IMG/VR virus record: IMGVR_UViG_3300020185_001492
Location: 1-36,133 of that record
DNA: 36,133 nucleotides
Reading direction: 5' to 3' (one strand)
From: a virus
The notes beneath the pieces are model-generated. The model had not been told where the DNA came from and ran no database searches. It worked only from the letters and a program-made list of their open reading frames with translations. Of this stretch, positions 29,314 to 36,133 are shown piece by piece (the first letter of the stretch is position 1; the number at the start of each line of letters is the position of its first letter). The position numbers were made by a program, and so were the translations under genes.

Positions 29314-31592
29314 ATGCAGATATAAGAGTTGTTAAGTCAGATGGGTCAAAGGTAGATATAAATTTAGATAAGATTCATAGAATGGTAGAAAAGGCCTGTG
29401 CAGGTATTACAGGTGTATCAGAATCATTAGTTGAAATGAATAGTGGATTACAATTCTATGATGGAATTACAACACAAGAAATTCAGAAAATTTTAGTTAA
29501 GTCTGCAAGTGATTTGATTACACTAGAAAACCCTAATTACCAATTTGTTGCAGCTAGACTACTACTATTTGGAATACAGAAACAAGTGTTCAATACTAAA
29601 TGGAAAGATTCAGAGATATATCCACCATTAGGAGAAATCATACAAAGAAACATAGACTATGGTGTGTATGATGGAGATATATTAAATCACTATACTGAAG
29701 ACGAAATAGAAGAGTTAAACAAATATATCAAACATGGTAGAGATACAGACTTTACTTATGCAGGATTACAACAAATAGTAGACAAGTACTTAGTACAAGA
29801 TAGGTCTGCAAATATTGTATTTGAAACACCACAATTTATGTACATGTTAATTGCAATGGTGTTGTTCAGAAACTATACAAACAAATTAGATTATACAAAG
29901 AGGTATTATGACGCAATCTCAACATTCAAAATCAATATCCCTACTCCAATTATGGCAGGAGTTAGAACTCCTCTTAGACAATTTGCAAGTTGTGTACTCG
30001 TTGACTCAGACGACACTCTCGGGAGTATCTTCTCGTCTGATATGGCTATCGGAAGATATGTTGCACAAAGGGCAGGTATCGGTATCAACGCTGGAAGAAT
30101 TAGAGGAATCGGTTCAAGGATTAGAGGAGGTGAAGTCCAACATACAGGAGTTGTCCCTTTCCTTAAAAAATTTGAATCAACAGTTCGTTGTTGCACTCAA
30201 AACGGTGTCCGAGGAGGAAGTGCAACAGTTCATTTCCCAATATGGCACCAAGAAATCGAAGACATTATTGTCCTAAAGAATAACAAAGGAACAGAAGATA
30301 ACAGAGTTAGAAAGTTAGATTACTCTATTCAGTTATCTGAATTGTTCTACAAAAGATTTCTTGCAAATGAAGAGATAACATTATTCTCTCCAAATGATGT
30401 AGAAGGATTATATGATGCATTTGGTACACCCGAGTTTGATGAACTTTATGAAAAGTATGAACGTGCAACATCAATACCAAAAACAAAAGTTAGTGCAAGA
30501 GAACTAATAACAAATTTACTAAAAGAACGTGCAGAGACTGGTAGAATATATATTATGAATATTGACCATTGTAATGAACATAGTAGTTTCCTTGACAAAG
30601 TAAACATGAGTAATCTTTGTCAAGAAATTACTTTACCTACAGACCCGATAGAACATATTGACGGTGAAGGTGAAATTGCATTGTGTATATTGAGTGCTGT
30701 CAATGTGGGTATTATTAAGGAAGAAGAGTTAGAGAATCTATGTGACCTCGCAGTCAGAGGATTAGAAGAACTTATTGACTACCAACAATACCCAGTTGAG
30801 GCCGCAGAGAGGTCAACACTTGCAAGAAGAAGTCTTGGTATTGGATACATTGGACTCGCACATTTCCTTGCAAAGAACAAGGTTAAGTATGACGACCCTA
30901 AGGCATGGGAACTAGTACATGAACTTACAGAGTCATTTCAATACAACCTTCTAAGGGCATCTAATAATATTGCAAAAGAAAGAGGTGCATGTGAATACTT
31001 TGATAGAACTAAGTATGCACAAGGACTATTACCAATAGACCACTATAAGAAAGACGTAGATGAACTTGCAAATCCTAAATTAAGATATGATTGGGAACAA
31101 CTTAGAACAGACATAAAAGAATATGGTTTAAGACATTCAACATTGTCTGCACAAATGCCTTCAGAGAGTTCTAGTGTTGTATCTAATGCAACAAATGGTA
31201 TTGAACCACCAAGAGATTACTTATCAGTTAAGAAGAGTAAAAAGGGAACACTAAAACAAGTCGTACCACAATACTCACATTTAAAGAATAGTTATACACT
31301 ACTATGGGATATGCCTTCTAATGAAGGATATATAAATGTTGTTGCAGTAATGCAGAAGTTCTTTGACCAGGCAATTAGTGGAAACTGGTCTTATAATCCC
31401 GAGAACTATGATAACGGAGAAGTTCCAATATCAGTTATGGCAAAAGATTTACTCAACACATATAAATACGGTTGGAAAACATCATATTATCAGAATACTA
31501 TGGACGGTAAGACTGAAGATGTAATTGAAGATACTCCTTTACCATTAGGAGAGGAAGACAATGAGGAGGATTGTGACGCCTGTGCAATATAA
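29310..31592 (+). CDS. nrdA: Ribonucleotide reductase class Ia, alpha subunit
   Basis: 760 residues. N-terminal ATP cone (DIRVVKSDGSKVDINLDKIH), then the ten-stranded barrel. Catalytic residues match E. coli NrdA: Cys228 (SCVLVDSDD) and Cys459 (LCILSAVN) form the disulfide, Asn435-Cys437-Glu439 (NLCQE) is the radical site, and PSESSSVVSNATNG binds the substrate. The C-terminal CDACAI is the CxxC pair reduced by glutaredoxin. Makes dNDPs for replication. Head of a coupled run nrdA, 2OG oxygenase, nrdB, glutaredoxin. Confidence 0.97.
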   Translation: MNADIRVVKSDGSKVDINLDKIHRMVEKACAGITGVSESLVEMNSGLQFYDGITTQEIQKILVKSASDLITLENPNYQFVAARLLLFGIQKQVFNTKWKDSEIYPPLGEIIQRNIDYGVYDGDILNHYTEDEIEELNKYIKHGRDTDFTYAGLQQIVDKYLVQDRSANIVFETPQFMYMLIAMVLFRNYTNKLDYTKRYYDAISTFKINIPTPIMAGVRTPLRQFASCVLVDSDDTLGSIFSSDMAIGRYVAQRAGIGINAGRIRGIGSRIRGGEVQHTGVVPFLKKFESTVRCCTQNGVRGGSATVHFPIWHQEIEDIIVLKNNKGTEDNRVRKLDYSIQLSELFYKRFLANEEITLFSPNDVEGLYDAFGTPEFDELYEKYERATSIPKTKVSARELITNLLKERAETGRIYIMNIDHCNEHSSFLDKVNMSNLCQEITLPTDPIEHIDGEGEIALCILSAVNVGIIKEEELENLCDLAVRGLEELIDYQQYPVEAAERSTLARRSLGIGYIGLAHFLAKNKVKYDDPKAWELVHELTESFQYNLLRASNNIAKERGACEYFDRTKYAQGLLPIDHYKKDVDELANPKLRYDWEQLRTDIKEYGLRHSTLSAQMPSESSSVVSNATNGIEPPRDYLSVKKSKKGTLKQVVPQYSHLKNSYTLLWDMPSNEGYINVVAVMQKFFDQAISGNWSYNPENYDNGEVPISVMAKDLLNTYKYGWKTSYYQNTMDGKTEDVIEDTPLPLGEEDNEEDCDACAI

Positions 31593-32526
31593 AGATAAAA
31601 CAGTAAAAATAAAAAGAATTACAGATGACCCAAAAGAAAAACCTGTAATTGGTTGGACGAATGAAGAAACTTTACACTTTATGGAAAAGGGATATGTGGT
31701 TTTAAGAAAGTTTATACCACAAGAAATCATTGATATGACTATGGACGTATGGAAGACTATTGAACATAACGAACAAGTCCATGATGCAGTTTTTATTTTA
31801 GAAGAAGATATAATTCATGAATCTCCACCCGAGACACTATTTAAATCTCATGGGGGTCACACTAGTCCTATGGGTGTTATGATGCACAATTACTTAACAA
31901 AAAGATTATCTGAAGTTATAGATTTATCTTTAAAGGAAACATATACTTACACTAGAAAGTACGATAGAGGTGCATATTTAACTGCACATACTGATAGACC
32001 TTCATGCGAAGTTAGTTCTACCATATGTTTAGACTATAAGTCAGATGATGGTTCTCCATGGAAGATATGGGTCAAGAATGATGACAACTATGTACAAAAA
32101 GAAGATGGGTCTCCATTTGAACATCAAGAAATAGTAGACATGTCTCAAGGTGTTCCTTTAAGAGAACGAAAGAAAGACCCTAGTATGAAATGTATTACAT
32201 TAGAGGTTGGAGATTTGTTATTGTATCAAGGCCCGAATGTGATTCATTGGAGAGATACTTTTGTTGGAGACTATACATACCACATGTTTTGTCATTGGTT
32301 CAATGAACTAGGTATGTTAAACGAGGCTCCAGGCGCAATGACTGATGTCGAACCCAATATGCCAACTTTAAGAAATGTTCTTGCATACGATGGAAGACCA
32401 ACTAGATATCATACAGGTAATGAACAATCAGAAGAATTTAAAAGATTTGCCCAAGAATGGAATAAAGAAAAGGATAAAAGAAAATATTCCAATAACTATT
32501 ATCATATAGAAAGAGCAGAAAAATGA
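31561..32526 (+). CDS. 2OG-Fe(II) oxygenase between nrdA and nrdB
   Basis: 321 residues. Starts about 32 nt inside nrdA. FMEKGYVVLRKFIPQEIIDM is the PhyH/prolyl-hydroxylase-like opening; AHTDR gives His143 and Asp145 of the iron site and NVIHWRD gives the distal His229; LEVGDLLLYQG is the usual strand before it. The C-terminal region (residues 260-321) is charged and helical. Substrate unknown: protein, lipid or nucleotide. Its place in the RNR operon, coupled on both sides, hints at a role tied to nucleotides or to iron/oxygen supply, but no direct proof. Confidence 0.82.
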   Translation: MRRIVTPVQYKDKTVKIKRITDDPKEKPVIGWTNEETLHFMEKGYVVLRKFIPQEIIDMTMDVWKTIEHNEQVHDAVFILEEDIIHESPPETLFKSHGGHTSPMGVMMHNYLTKRLSEVIDLSLKETYTYTRKYDRGAYLTAHTDRPSCEVSSTICLDYKSDDGSPWKIWVKNDDNYVQKEDGSPFEHQEIVDMSQGVPLRERKKDPSMKCITLEVGDLLLYQGPNVIHWRDTFVGDYTYHMFCHWFNELGMLNEAPGAMTDVEPNMPTLRNVLAYDGRPTRYHTGNEQSEEFKRFAQEWNKEKDKRKYSNNYYHIERAEK

Positions 32527-33620
32527 CAGTATTTAATAAAAAAAATGTAGACTTTAAAAAGAATAAGATATTCTTCGGAGAGTCACTCAACACACAAAGA
32601 TTTGATGAGTTCAAGTATCCAATATTTGATAAACTTACTCAAACACAATTAGGATTCTTTTGGAGACCCGAAGAGGTATCTCTACAGAAAGATAGAAGTG
32701 ACTACAACTCATTATCTGATGCACAAAAACATATTTTTACTTCTAACCTAAGATACCAAACACTTTTAGATTCAGTGCAGGGTAGGGCGCCATCCATAGC
32801 ATTCTTACCATTTGTCTCTCTACCCGAACTGGAGTCATGTATTATAACTTGGGATTTTATGGAGACTATACATTCACGCTCTTATACTCATGTTATAAAG
32901 AATGTGTATAGTAATCCTTCAGAGATATTTGATACAATTATAGACGAAGAGGCAATTGTAAAACGTGCAGAAATGGTCACTGAAAAGTATGATGAGTTTA
33001 TAGCACTAGGTCGTAGAAGATTACTTGGATTAAAAGTAGACGATTATGACCTTTATAAGGCACTATATCTTGCACTTATATCAGTTAACATATTAGAAGG
33101 ACTTAGATTCTTTGTGTCATTCGCATGTAGTTTTGGTTTTGGAGAACTTAAACTTATGGAAGGTAGTGCAAAGATTATCTCTCTGATTGCAAGAGACGAG
33201 TCACAACACCTTGCAATATCACAACACATACTTAAGGCATATAAAAATCAAGAGAATGACCCAATAATGAATAAGGTTATGAAAGATTGTGAACCCGAAG
33301 TATACAAAATGTATGAAGACGCAGTAGAACAAGAGAAGGAATGGGCTGAGTTTTTATTCCAACATGGTTCAATGATTGGTCTTTCTACACAACTACTAGG
33401 AAACTATGTTGAGTATATTGCAAACAAGAGACTTCGTGCAATAGGATTAAAACCTATATATGATATCTCTTCAACAAACAACCCTTTACCATGGACACAA
33501 CATTGGTTCAACAGTAGAGGACTACAGAACGCACCACAAGAGACAGAGATTGAGTCGTATGTCATTGGTGGTATCAAACAAGATGTTGACGACTCTACAT
33601 TCGAGGACTTTAAACTATGA
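32523..33620 (+). CDS. nrdB: Ribonucleotide reductase class Ia, beta subunit
   Basis: 365 residues (E. coli 375). Ferritin-like diiron protein holding the tyrosyl radical: METIHSRSYTH gives Glu114, His117 and radical Tyr121; LLDSVQGR the first Asp; NILEGLRFF and ARDESQHL the remaining ligands. Supplies the radical to NrdA. The ATG overlaps the oxygenase stop (ATGA) and its own stop overlaps grx (ATGA). Confidence 0.97.
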   Translation: MTVFNKKNVDFKKNKIFFGESLNTQRFDEFKYPIFDKLTQTQLGFFWRPEEVSLQKDRSDYNSLSDAQKHIFTSNLRYQTLLDSVQGRAPSIAFLPFVSLPELESCIITWDFMETIHSRSYTHVIKNVYSNPSEIFDTIIDEEAIVKRAEMVTEKYDEFIALGRRRLLGLKVDDYDLYKALYLALISVNILEGLRFFVSFACSFGFGELKLMEGSAKIISLIARDESQHLAISQHILKAYKNQENDPIMNKVMKDCEPEVYKMYEDAVEQEKEWAEFLFQHGSMIGLSTQLLGNYVEYIANKRLRAIGLKPIYDISSTNNPLPWTQHWFNSRGLQNAPQETEIESYVIGGIKQDVDDSTFEDFKL

Positions 33621-33844
33621 TTGAAATATACGGAAAAGATAATTGCCCTTATTGCGATAAGGCAAAAGCACTATGTGAAAGAAAGGGATTGGATTATCAA
33701 TACAAACTACTGAGTTTTGATTTTACTAGAGAAGAAATGTTTGAAATGTTTCCAACTGCAAGAACCTTTCCACAAATCAAAGTTGATGGAAATGCAATCG
33801 GTGGATACACTGAATTAGAGGAAATACTTAACGTAGAAGACTAA
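33617..33844 (+). CDS. nrdC: Glutaredoxin
   Basis: 75 residues. CPYC active site (residues 10-13), FPQIKVDG with the cis-Pro and IGGYTEL as the glutathione-side turn. Likely reduces NrdA and maybe the peroxiredoxin at 1458. Coupled to nrdB and to the next gene (TAATG). Confidence 0.94.
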   Translation: MIEIYGKDNCPYCDKAKALCERKGLDYQYKLLSFDFTREEMFEMFPTARTFPQIKVDGNAIGGYTELEEILNVED

Positions 33845-34122
33845 TGAAATCATTTAGGTTATATCTTCCAAAAGAATCTGAACAGAATGTTCAGTGTGAA
33901 AGATGGAAACATCTTTTTAAGATGATTGATAGAATCCATAATGAAGTTAGAGTCTACATTTCGGGTATAGAGTTTTCTGAAAAGGATGCAAAATACCCAT
34001 TACCATATGCAGTAATAGAAGGCAAGAGAGTTTCATTTGAACACTTATATGATATGGTTATGATAAAAACTGGTAAAGCTGAGGACGATTATATCCCAAA
34101 GGAAGATAATGGACAAGATTAA
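33844..34122 (+). CDS. Small hypothetical protein
   Basis: 92 residues, unrecognised. Starts MKSFRLYLPKESEQNVQCER, which superficially resembles the capsid-targeting peptide (MKSF) but lacks the F-I-x-E-A part, so I do not call it one. Mixed alpha-beta, soluble. Overlaps the next gene by 14 nt. Confidence 0.62.
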   Translation: MKSFRLYLPKESEQNVQCERWKHLFKMIDRIHNEVRVYISGIEFSEKDAKYPLPYAVIEGKRVSFEHLYDMVMIKTGKAEDDYIPKEDNGQD

Positions 34123-34234
34123 AGAAGATAAGTTCTGTAATGAATGCACTACAGAATGTACAATAGAACACTATGGTGAATATGAATTACTATATTGTCC
34201 TTTTTGTGGTGAAGAATATGATGAAGATGAATAA
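34109..34234 (+). CDS. 41-aa zinc-ribbon-like protein
   Basis: Contains CNEC (residues 10-13), a third Cys at 17 and CPFCGEEYDEDE at the end (Cys30, Cys33), a rubredoxin/zinc-ribbon arrangement in a very small protein. The start lies inside the upstream gene; its TAA overlaps the next ATG (TAATG). A phage zinc knuckle of this size may be a transcription or nuclease cofactor; function unknown. Confidence 0.7.
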   Translation: MDKIKEDKFCNECTTECTIEHYGEYELLYCPFCGEEYDEDE

Positions 34235-34554
34235 TGGATATATTTTGCAAAGACTCTAAAATGTTGAAGATTGCAATTAATCTTGCAGAACAACTTGAAA
34301 TCGCAGACGAACACAATGTTGCAGTTTATGTCAAACGATTACCACCCTCTTTCCAACAGAAAGGAATCATAGAATACCCTAGACACTTCAAAGACTCAAC
34401 ACATATTGATATCTATATCAAATATGACTCAGAAAGATATATTACACTTGCACATGAAATGGTACATTTAAGACAAGTTTTGACTGATGGAGTTATAGAT
34501 GAAAATGAGGCATACACCTTAGAAAAGACACTAAAAGTGCTTGACAATGGGTAG
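34234..34554 (+). CDS. Small zincin-type protease-like protein (HExxH)
   Basis: 106 residues. LAHEMVHLRQ is a HExxH zinc metallopeptidase signature, with an acidic residue downstream (DENEAYTLE) that could be the third ligand. The family resembles SprT-like/minigluzincin short peptidases found in phages. No signal peptide. The -35 of the next promoter lies just before its stop. Confidence 0.72.
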   Translation: MDIFCKDSKMLKIAINLAEQLEIADEHNVAVYVKRLPPSFQQKGIIEYPRHFKDSTHIDIYIKYDSERYITLAHEMVHLRQVLTDGVIDENEAYTLEKTLKVLDNG

Positions 34555-34570
34555 CACTTTATAGTATACT
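34541..34570 (+). promoter_or_regulatory. Sigma70-like promoter, predicted leaderless
   Basis: TTGACA (34541-34546), 18-nt spacer, TATACT (34565-34570), then 6 nt to the ATG at 34577; no Shine-Dalgarno. An inverted repeat AAAGTGCT (34534-34541) / AGCACTTT (34553-34560) brackets the -35 and overlaps the upstream stop codon. Confidence 0.82.
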
Positions 34571-34576
34571 AACAGT

Positions 34577-35077
34577 ATGGAAAATAAAGTAATAAAGAGA
34601 ATCTTCGTTGATATGGACGGAGTACTAGCAGATTTCAACACTGGTGTTGAAACATTGACAGGGAGAGAGTTCCCTAACACCGACCAAGGTCATAATGACT
34701 ATGACGAAAGGAAGGAAGAGTTAACAAACAAAAGACTGTTCAGAAACTTACCACCTATGCCAGATATGTATGACTTAGTTGCATACATCAGACATACAGG
34801 ACTTCCTTGGGAAATCCTAACTGCGGCTGGTGTTATCAACAGAGAATTAGTGGTGTTCGATAAGAACGAGTGGATAAGAGAACATGTCAGTCCTTCAGTG
34901 GTAGTCACTTGTACTATGACTGGTAGTCAAAAAGGTATGTTTGCAATCAAGGGGAGTGTCCTCATTGACGACAGACAGAAGAACCTTGATGCATGGGAGA
35001 AACATGGTGGAATTGGTATCTTACACACTAGTGCAGAAGACACCATTGCACAACTGAAAGAACTAAGAAACAGTTAA
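34577..35077 (+). CDS. HAD-family 5'(3')-deoxyribonucleotidase
   Basis: 166 residues. FVDMDGVLADFN is HAD motif I with nucleophile Asp and acid/base Asp; WEILTAAG gives motif II Thr; SQKGMFA gives the Lys; VLIDDRQKN is motif IV. The NT5C type removes phosphate from dNMPs and is common in T4-like phages. It may balance dNTP pools with the RNR. Next to it lies no other nucleotide gene. Leaderless promoter predicted. Confidence 0.88.
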   Translation: MENKVIKRIFVDMDGVLADFNTGVETLTGREFPNTDQGHNDYDERKEELTNKRLFRNLPPMPDMYDLVAYIRHTGLPWEILTAAGVINRELVVFDKNEWIREHVSPSVVVTCTMTGSQKGMFAIKGSVLIDDRQKNLDAWEKHGGIGILHTSAEDTIAQLKELRNS

Positions 35078-35086
35078 TTTCAGACG

Positions 35087-35094
35087 ACTAAATA
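35087..35094 (+). promoter_or_regulatory. Late promoter with hairpin leader
   Basis: ACTAAATA (CTAAATA core). The predicted start near 35100 falls inside a perfect hairpin (35094-35117). Confidence 0.5.
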
Positions 35095-35117
35095 ATAGAC
35101 TGGTTATCCAGTCTATT
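35094..35117 (+). other. Perfect 10-bp hairpin in the 5' leader
   Basis: AATAGACTGG, loop TTAT, CCAGTCTATT. There is no T tract after it, so it is unlikely to be a terminator. It lies upstream of GAGGA (35125-35129) and leaves the ribosome site free. Confidence 0.75.
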
Positions 35118-35134
35118 CGCATATGAGGAACATA

Positions 35135-35371
35135 ATGGAAAAATTGAAAGATAAACTAATAAGATTTTGGAGATGGATATTCGCAGAAGAATATAATATT
35201 ACCATATACCGTCAATCAGAAGTATCGGGTCAAATGTATAAGTCTACTTATACTGCTCGTAAACTTTTGATTCAGAAAGAAAAACACTTAAAGTTCAGAG
35301 ATTGGGATACCAAAAAAATGGTAGAGATTCGCTCGTCCAGTGGATTGGACTATAAAATAGAGGAGATATAA
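35135..35371 (+). CDS. Small hypothetical protein near the spanins
   Basis: 78 residues from the ATG at 35135, chosen because GAGGA sits 5-6 nt upstream; an in-frame ATG at 35123 is less well placed. Basic amphipathic helix at the start (EKLKDKLIRFWRWIFAEEY), then beta-type residues (YNITIYRQSEVSGQMYKSTY). The Trp/Arg-rich helix could lie on the membrane, and the place next to the spanins suggests a lysis link, both unproven. Confidence 0.62.
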   Translation: MEKLKDKLIRFWRWIFAEEYNITIYRQSEVSGQMYKSTYTARKLLIQKEKHLKFRDWDTKKMVEIRSSSGLDYKIEEI

Positions 35372-35754
35372 TGAATCAATTTTTTATAGCAATTATATTG
35401 GTACTTGGATTAAGTTCTTGGTATCTGTTTAATGAAAATCAAACACTCACTGCAAATAATGTAAAATTAGAATCTGCAGTAGAGGAACAGAAACAGACTA
35501 TCCAAGCAATTAAGGATAATCTTGAAAAACAAGGAAAGGCACTTCAGAACATGCAGAGAAAGAATGCACAAATAGAGGCCGATAAAGACAAGTACTTGTC
35601 TATATTATCAAAACACAACTTTGAGAAACTTGCAATTGCAAAGCCAGGGTTGATGGAAATAAGATTTAATAATGGAACAGACGAAGTATTAAGGGAGTTA
35701 GAAAATGACACTAAGAACATTAGTAATATTGACGACACTAGTTCTAACGACTAG
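35371..35754 (+). CDS. i-spanin-like inner membrane protein
   Basis: 127 residues. One N-terminal TM helix (FFIAIILVLGLSSWYLF, about 4-20), then a long coiled coil (about 25-90), then KPGLMEIRFNNGTDEVLREL at the end. That is the i-spanin architecture (Rz type): anchored in the inner membrane with a periplasmic coiled coil. The o-spanin-like gene starts within it (overlap 50 nt), as in many spanin pairs. Disrupts the outer membrane at lysis. Confidence 0.78.
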   Translation: MNQFFIAIILVLGLSSWYLFNENQTLTANNVKLESAVEEQKQTIQAIKDNLEKQGKALQNMQRKNAQIEADKDKYLSILSKHNFEKLAIAKPGLMEIRFNNGTDEVLRELENDTKNISNIDDTSSND

Positions 35755-36133
35755 TGCATGTTCCCTACTGGGAACAAAACAGATTGAGGTAGTATCAAAA
35801 CCAGTTCAACTGGATATCATACAACCAACATTACCAAGAGAGATATCTCTACAAACACCAAAGTGGTATGTTGTATCAGAGGCACGAATAGTTAATCCAT
35901 GTGTTAAGTCTTTATCATATGAACCTAAGAGATTCAATGACGAAGGTGTAGAACAATTCAAAAGACCAAAAACTTGTGATTTGACTGAAAGAGAGAATCC
36001 CGAGTGGCCAGTTGGATACACTTACTTGGATAGATTTCTTGACGACATGAAAGACCAAAACAATGGAGATGTTGTATTTGTTGCAACGACTGTTGGGGAC
36101 TATAAAAAAATGACAATCAACAATCAAGAGATT
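35705..36133 (+). CDS. o-spanin-like lipoprotein (3' truncated)
   Basis: 143 codons, running off the window. Signal peptide with lipobox LTTSAC, lipidated Cys19 expected. Downstream PVQLDIIQPTLPREISL then TPKWYVVSE resembles o-spanin-like proteins of marine T4-like phages. Starts inside the i-spanin gene in a different frame. It would reach from the outer membrane to the i-spanin. The host therefore is Gram-negative. Larger than Rz1 of lambda, which is usual for this group. Confidence 0.74.
   Translation, partial: MTLRTLVILTTLVLTTSACSLLGTKQIEVVSKPVQLDIIQPTLPREISLQTPKWYVVSEARIVNPCVKSLSYEPKRFNDEGVEQFKRPKTCDLTERENPEWPVGYTYLDRFLDDMKDQNNGDVVFVATTVGDYKKMTINNQEI

Noticed and set aside
29908-30276. 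122-codon + strand frame inside nrdA
   Set aside because: nrdA is intact with all catalytic residues; this is an out-of-frame read.
33844-33880. Capsid-targeting peptide at the start of the 92-aa protein (MKSF)
   Set aside because: Only the first four residues agree; the F-I-x-E-A part and a cleavage site are missing.
1-36133. CRISPR array, insertion sequence or transposase
   Set aside because: No regularly spaced direct repeats and no transposase motifs seen; all short repeats found are listed separately.

Overview
The window is a contiguous piece of a T4-like myovirus genome (Caudoviricetes, Straboviridae/Kyanoviridae-like), AT-rich, with every convincing gene on the + strand and almost no intergenic space. 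Hallmarks read from the sequence are gp43 DNA polymerase, UvsX recombinase, gp41 helicase, gp61 primase, a class I ribonucleotide reductase (nrdA, nrdB, glutaredoxin), T4-type late promoters (TATAAATA) and an i-spanin/o-spanin pair. The accessory set (Hsp20, IscA-like carrier, 2OG-Fe(II) oxygenases, peroxiredoxin, several small conserved families I recall from marine phages) points to a marine T4-like phage. No photosynthesis gene is present, so a heterotrophic host such as a SAR11-type alphaproteobacterium is plausible but unproven. Host and family are inference; the T4-like identity is firm.

Layout. 1-860: 3' part of a class III adenylyl cyclase and a small membrane protein whose start cannot be resolved. 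860-1955: Hsp20 and peroxiredoxin, each behind its own strong promoter. 1936-5513: a tightly overlapping run with a SPPY-type DNA methylase, an Asp/Asn-hydroxylase-like oxygenase, a GNAT acetyltransferase, a GH24 lysozyme and small unknowns. 5537-13059: replication and recombination (gp43, uvsX, gp41) with two GT25-like glycosyltransferases, an IscA-like protein, a thermonuclease and small proteins. 13056-14792: two sulfotransferase-like P-loop genes around a likely late, possibly virion, gene. 14832-17314: a KWDG nucleotidyltransferase-like protein and a two-domain NMNAT-like/P-loop kinase. 17323-25286: a late block of Lys/Glu-rich proteins and small virion-type proteins. 25335-28218: conserved unknowns, tRNA-Thr(UGU), PAP2 phosphatase, four-TM protein. 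28267-33844: gp61, nrdA, a 2OG oxygenase, nrdB, glutaredoxin. 33844-36133: small zinc proteins, an HAD 5'-nucleotidase and the spanin pair, the last gene running off the end.

Two things stand out. First, promoters are fused to gene boundaries. In at least five places a late promoter ends exactly 5 nt before the ATG, usually with the upstream stop codon inside the promoter. At four sigma70-like promoters the -10 box ends exactly 6 nt before the ATG. Both geometries put the expected +1 on the A of the start codon, which predicts leaderless mRNAs for gp43, gp61 and others. Second, several proteins of 16031-25286 start with, or contain, sequences resembling the T4 internal-protein capsid-targeting peptide and prohead-protease sites ([L/I]-x-E before A/G). 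This suggests a set of packaged, proteolytically processed internal head proteins that includes an NMNAT/kinase and an HNH-like nuclease, possibly delivered into the host with the DNA.
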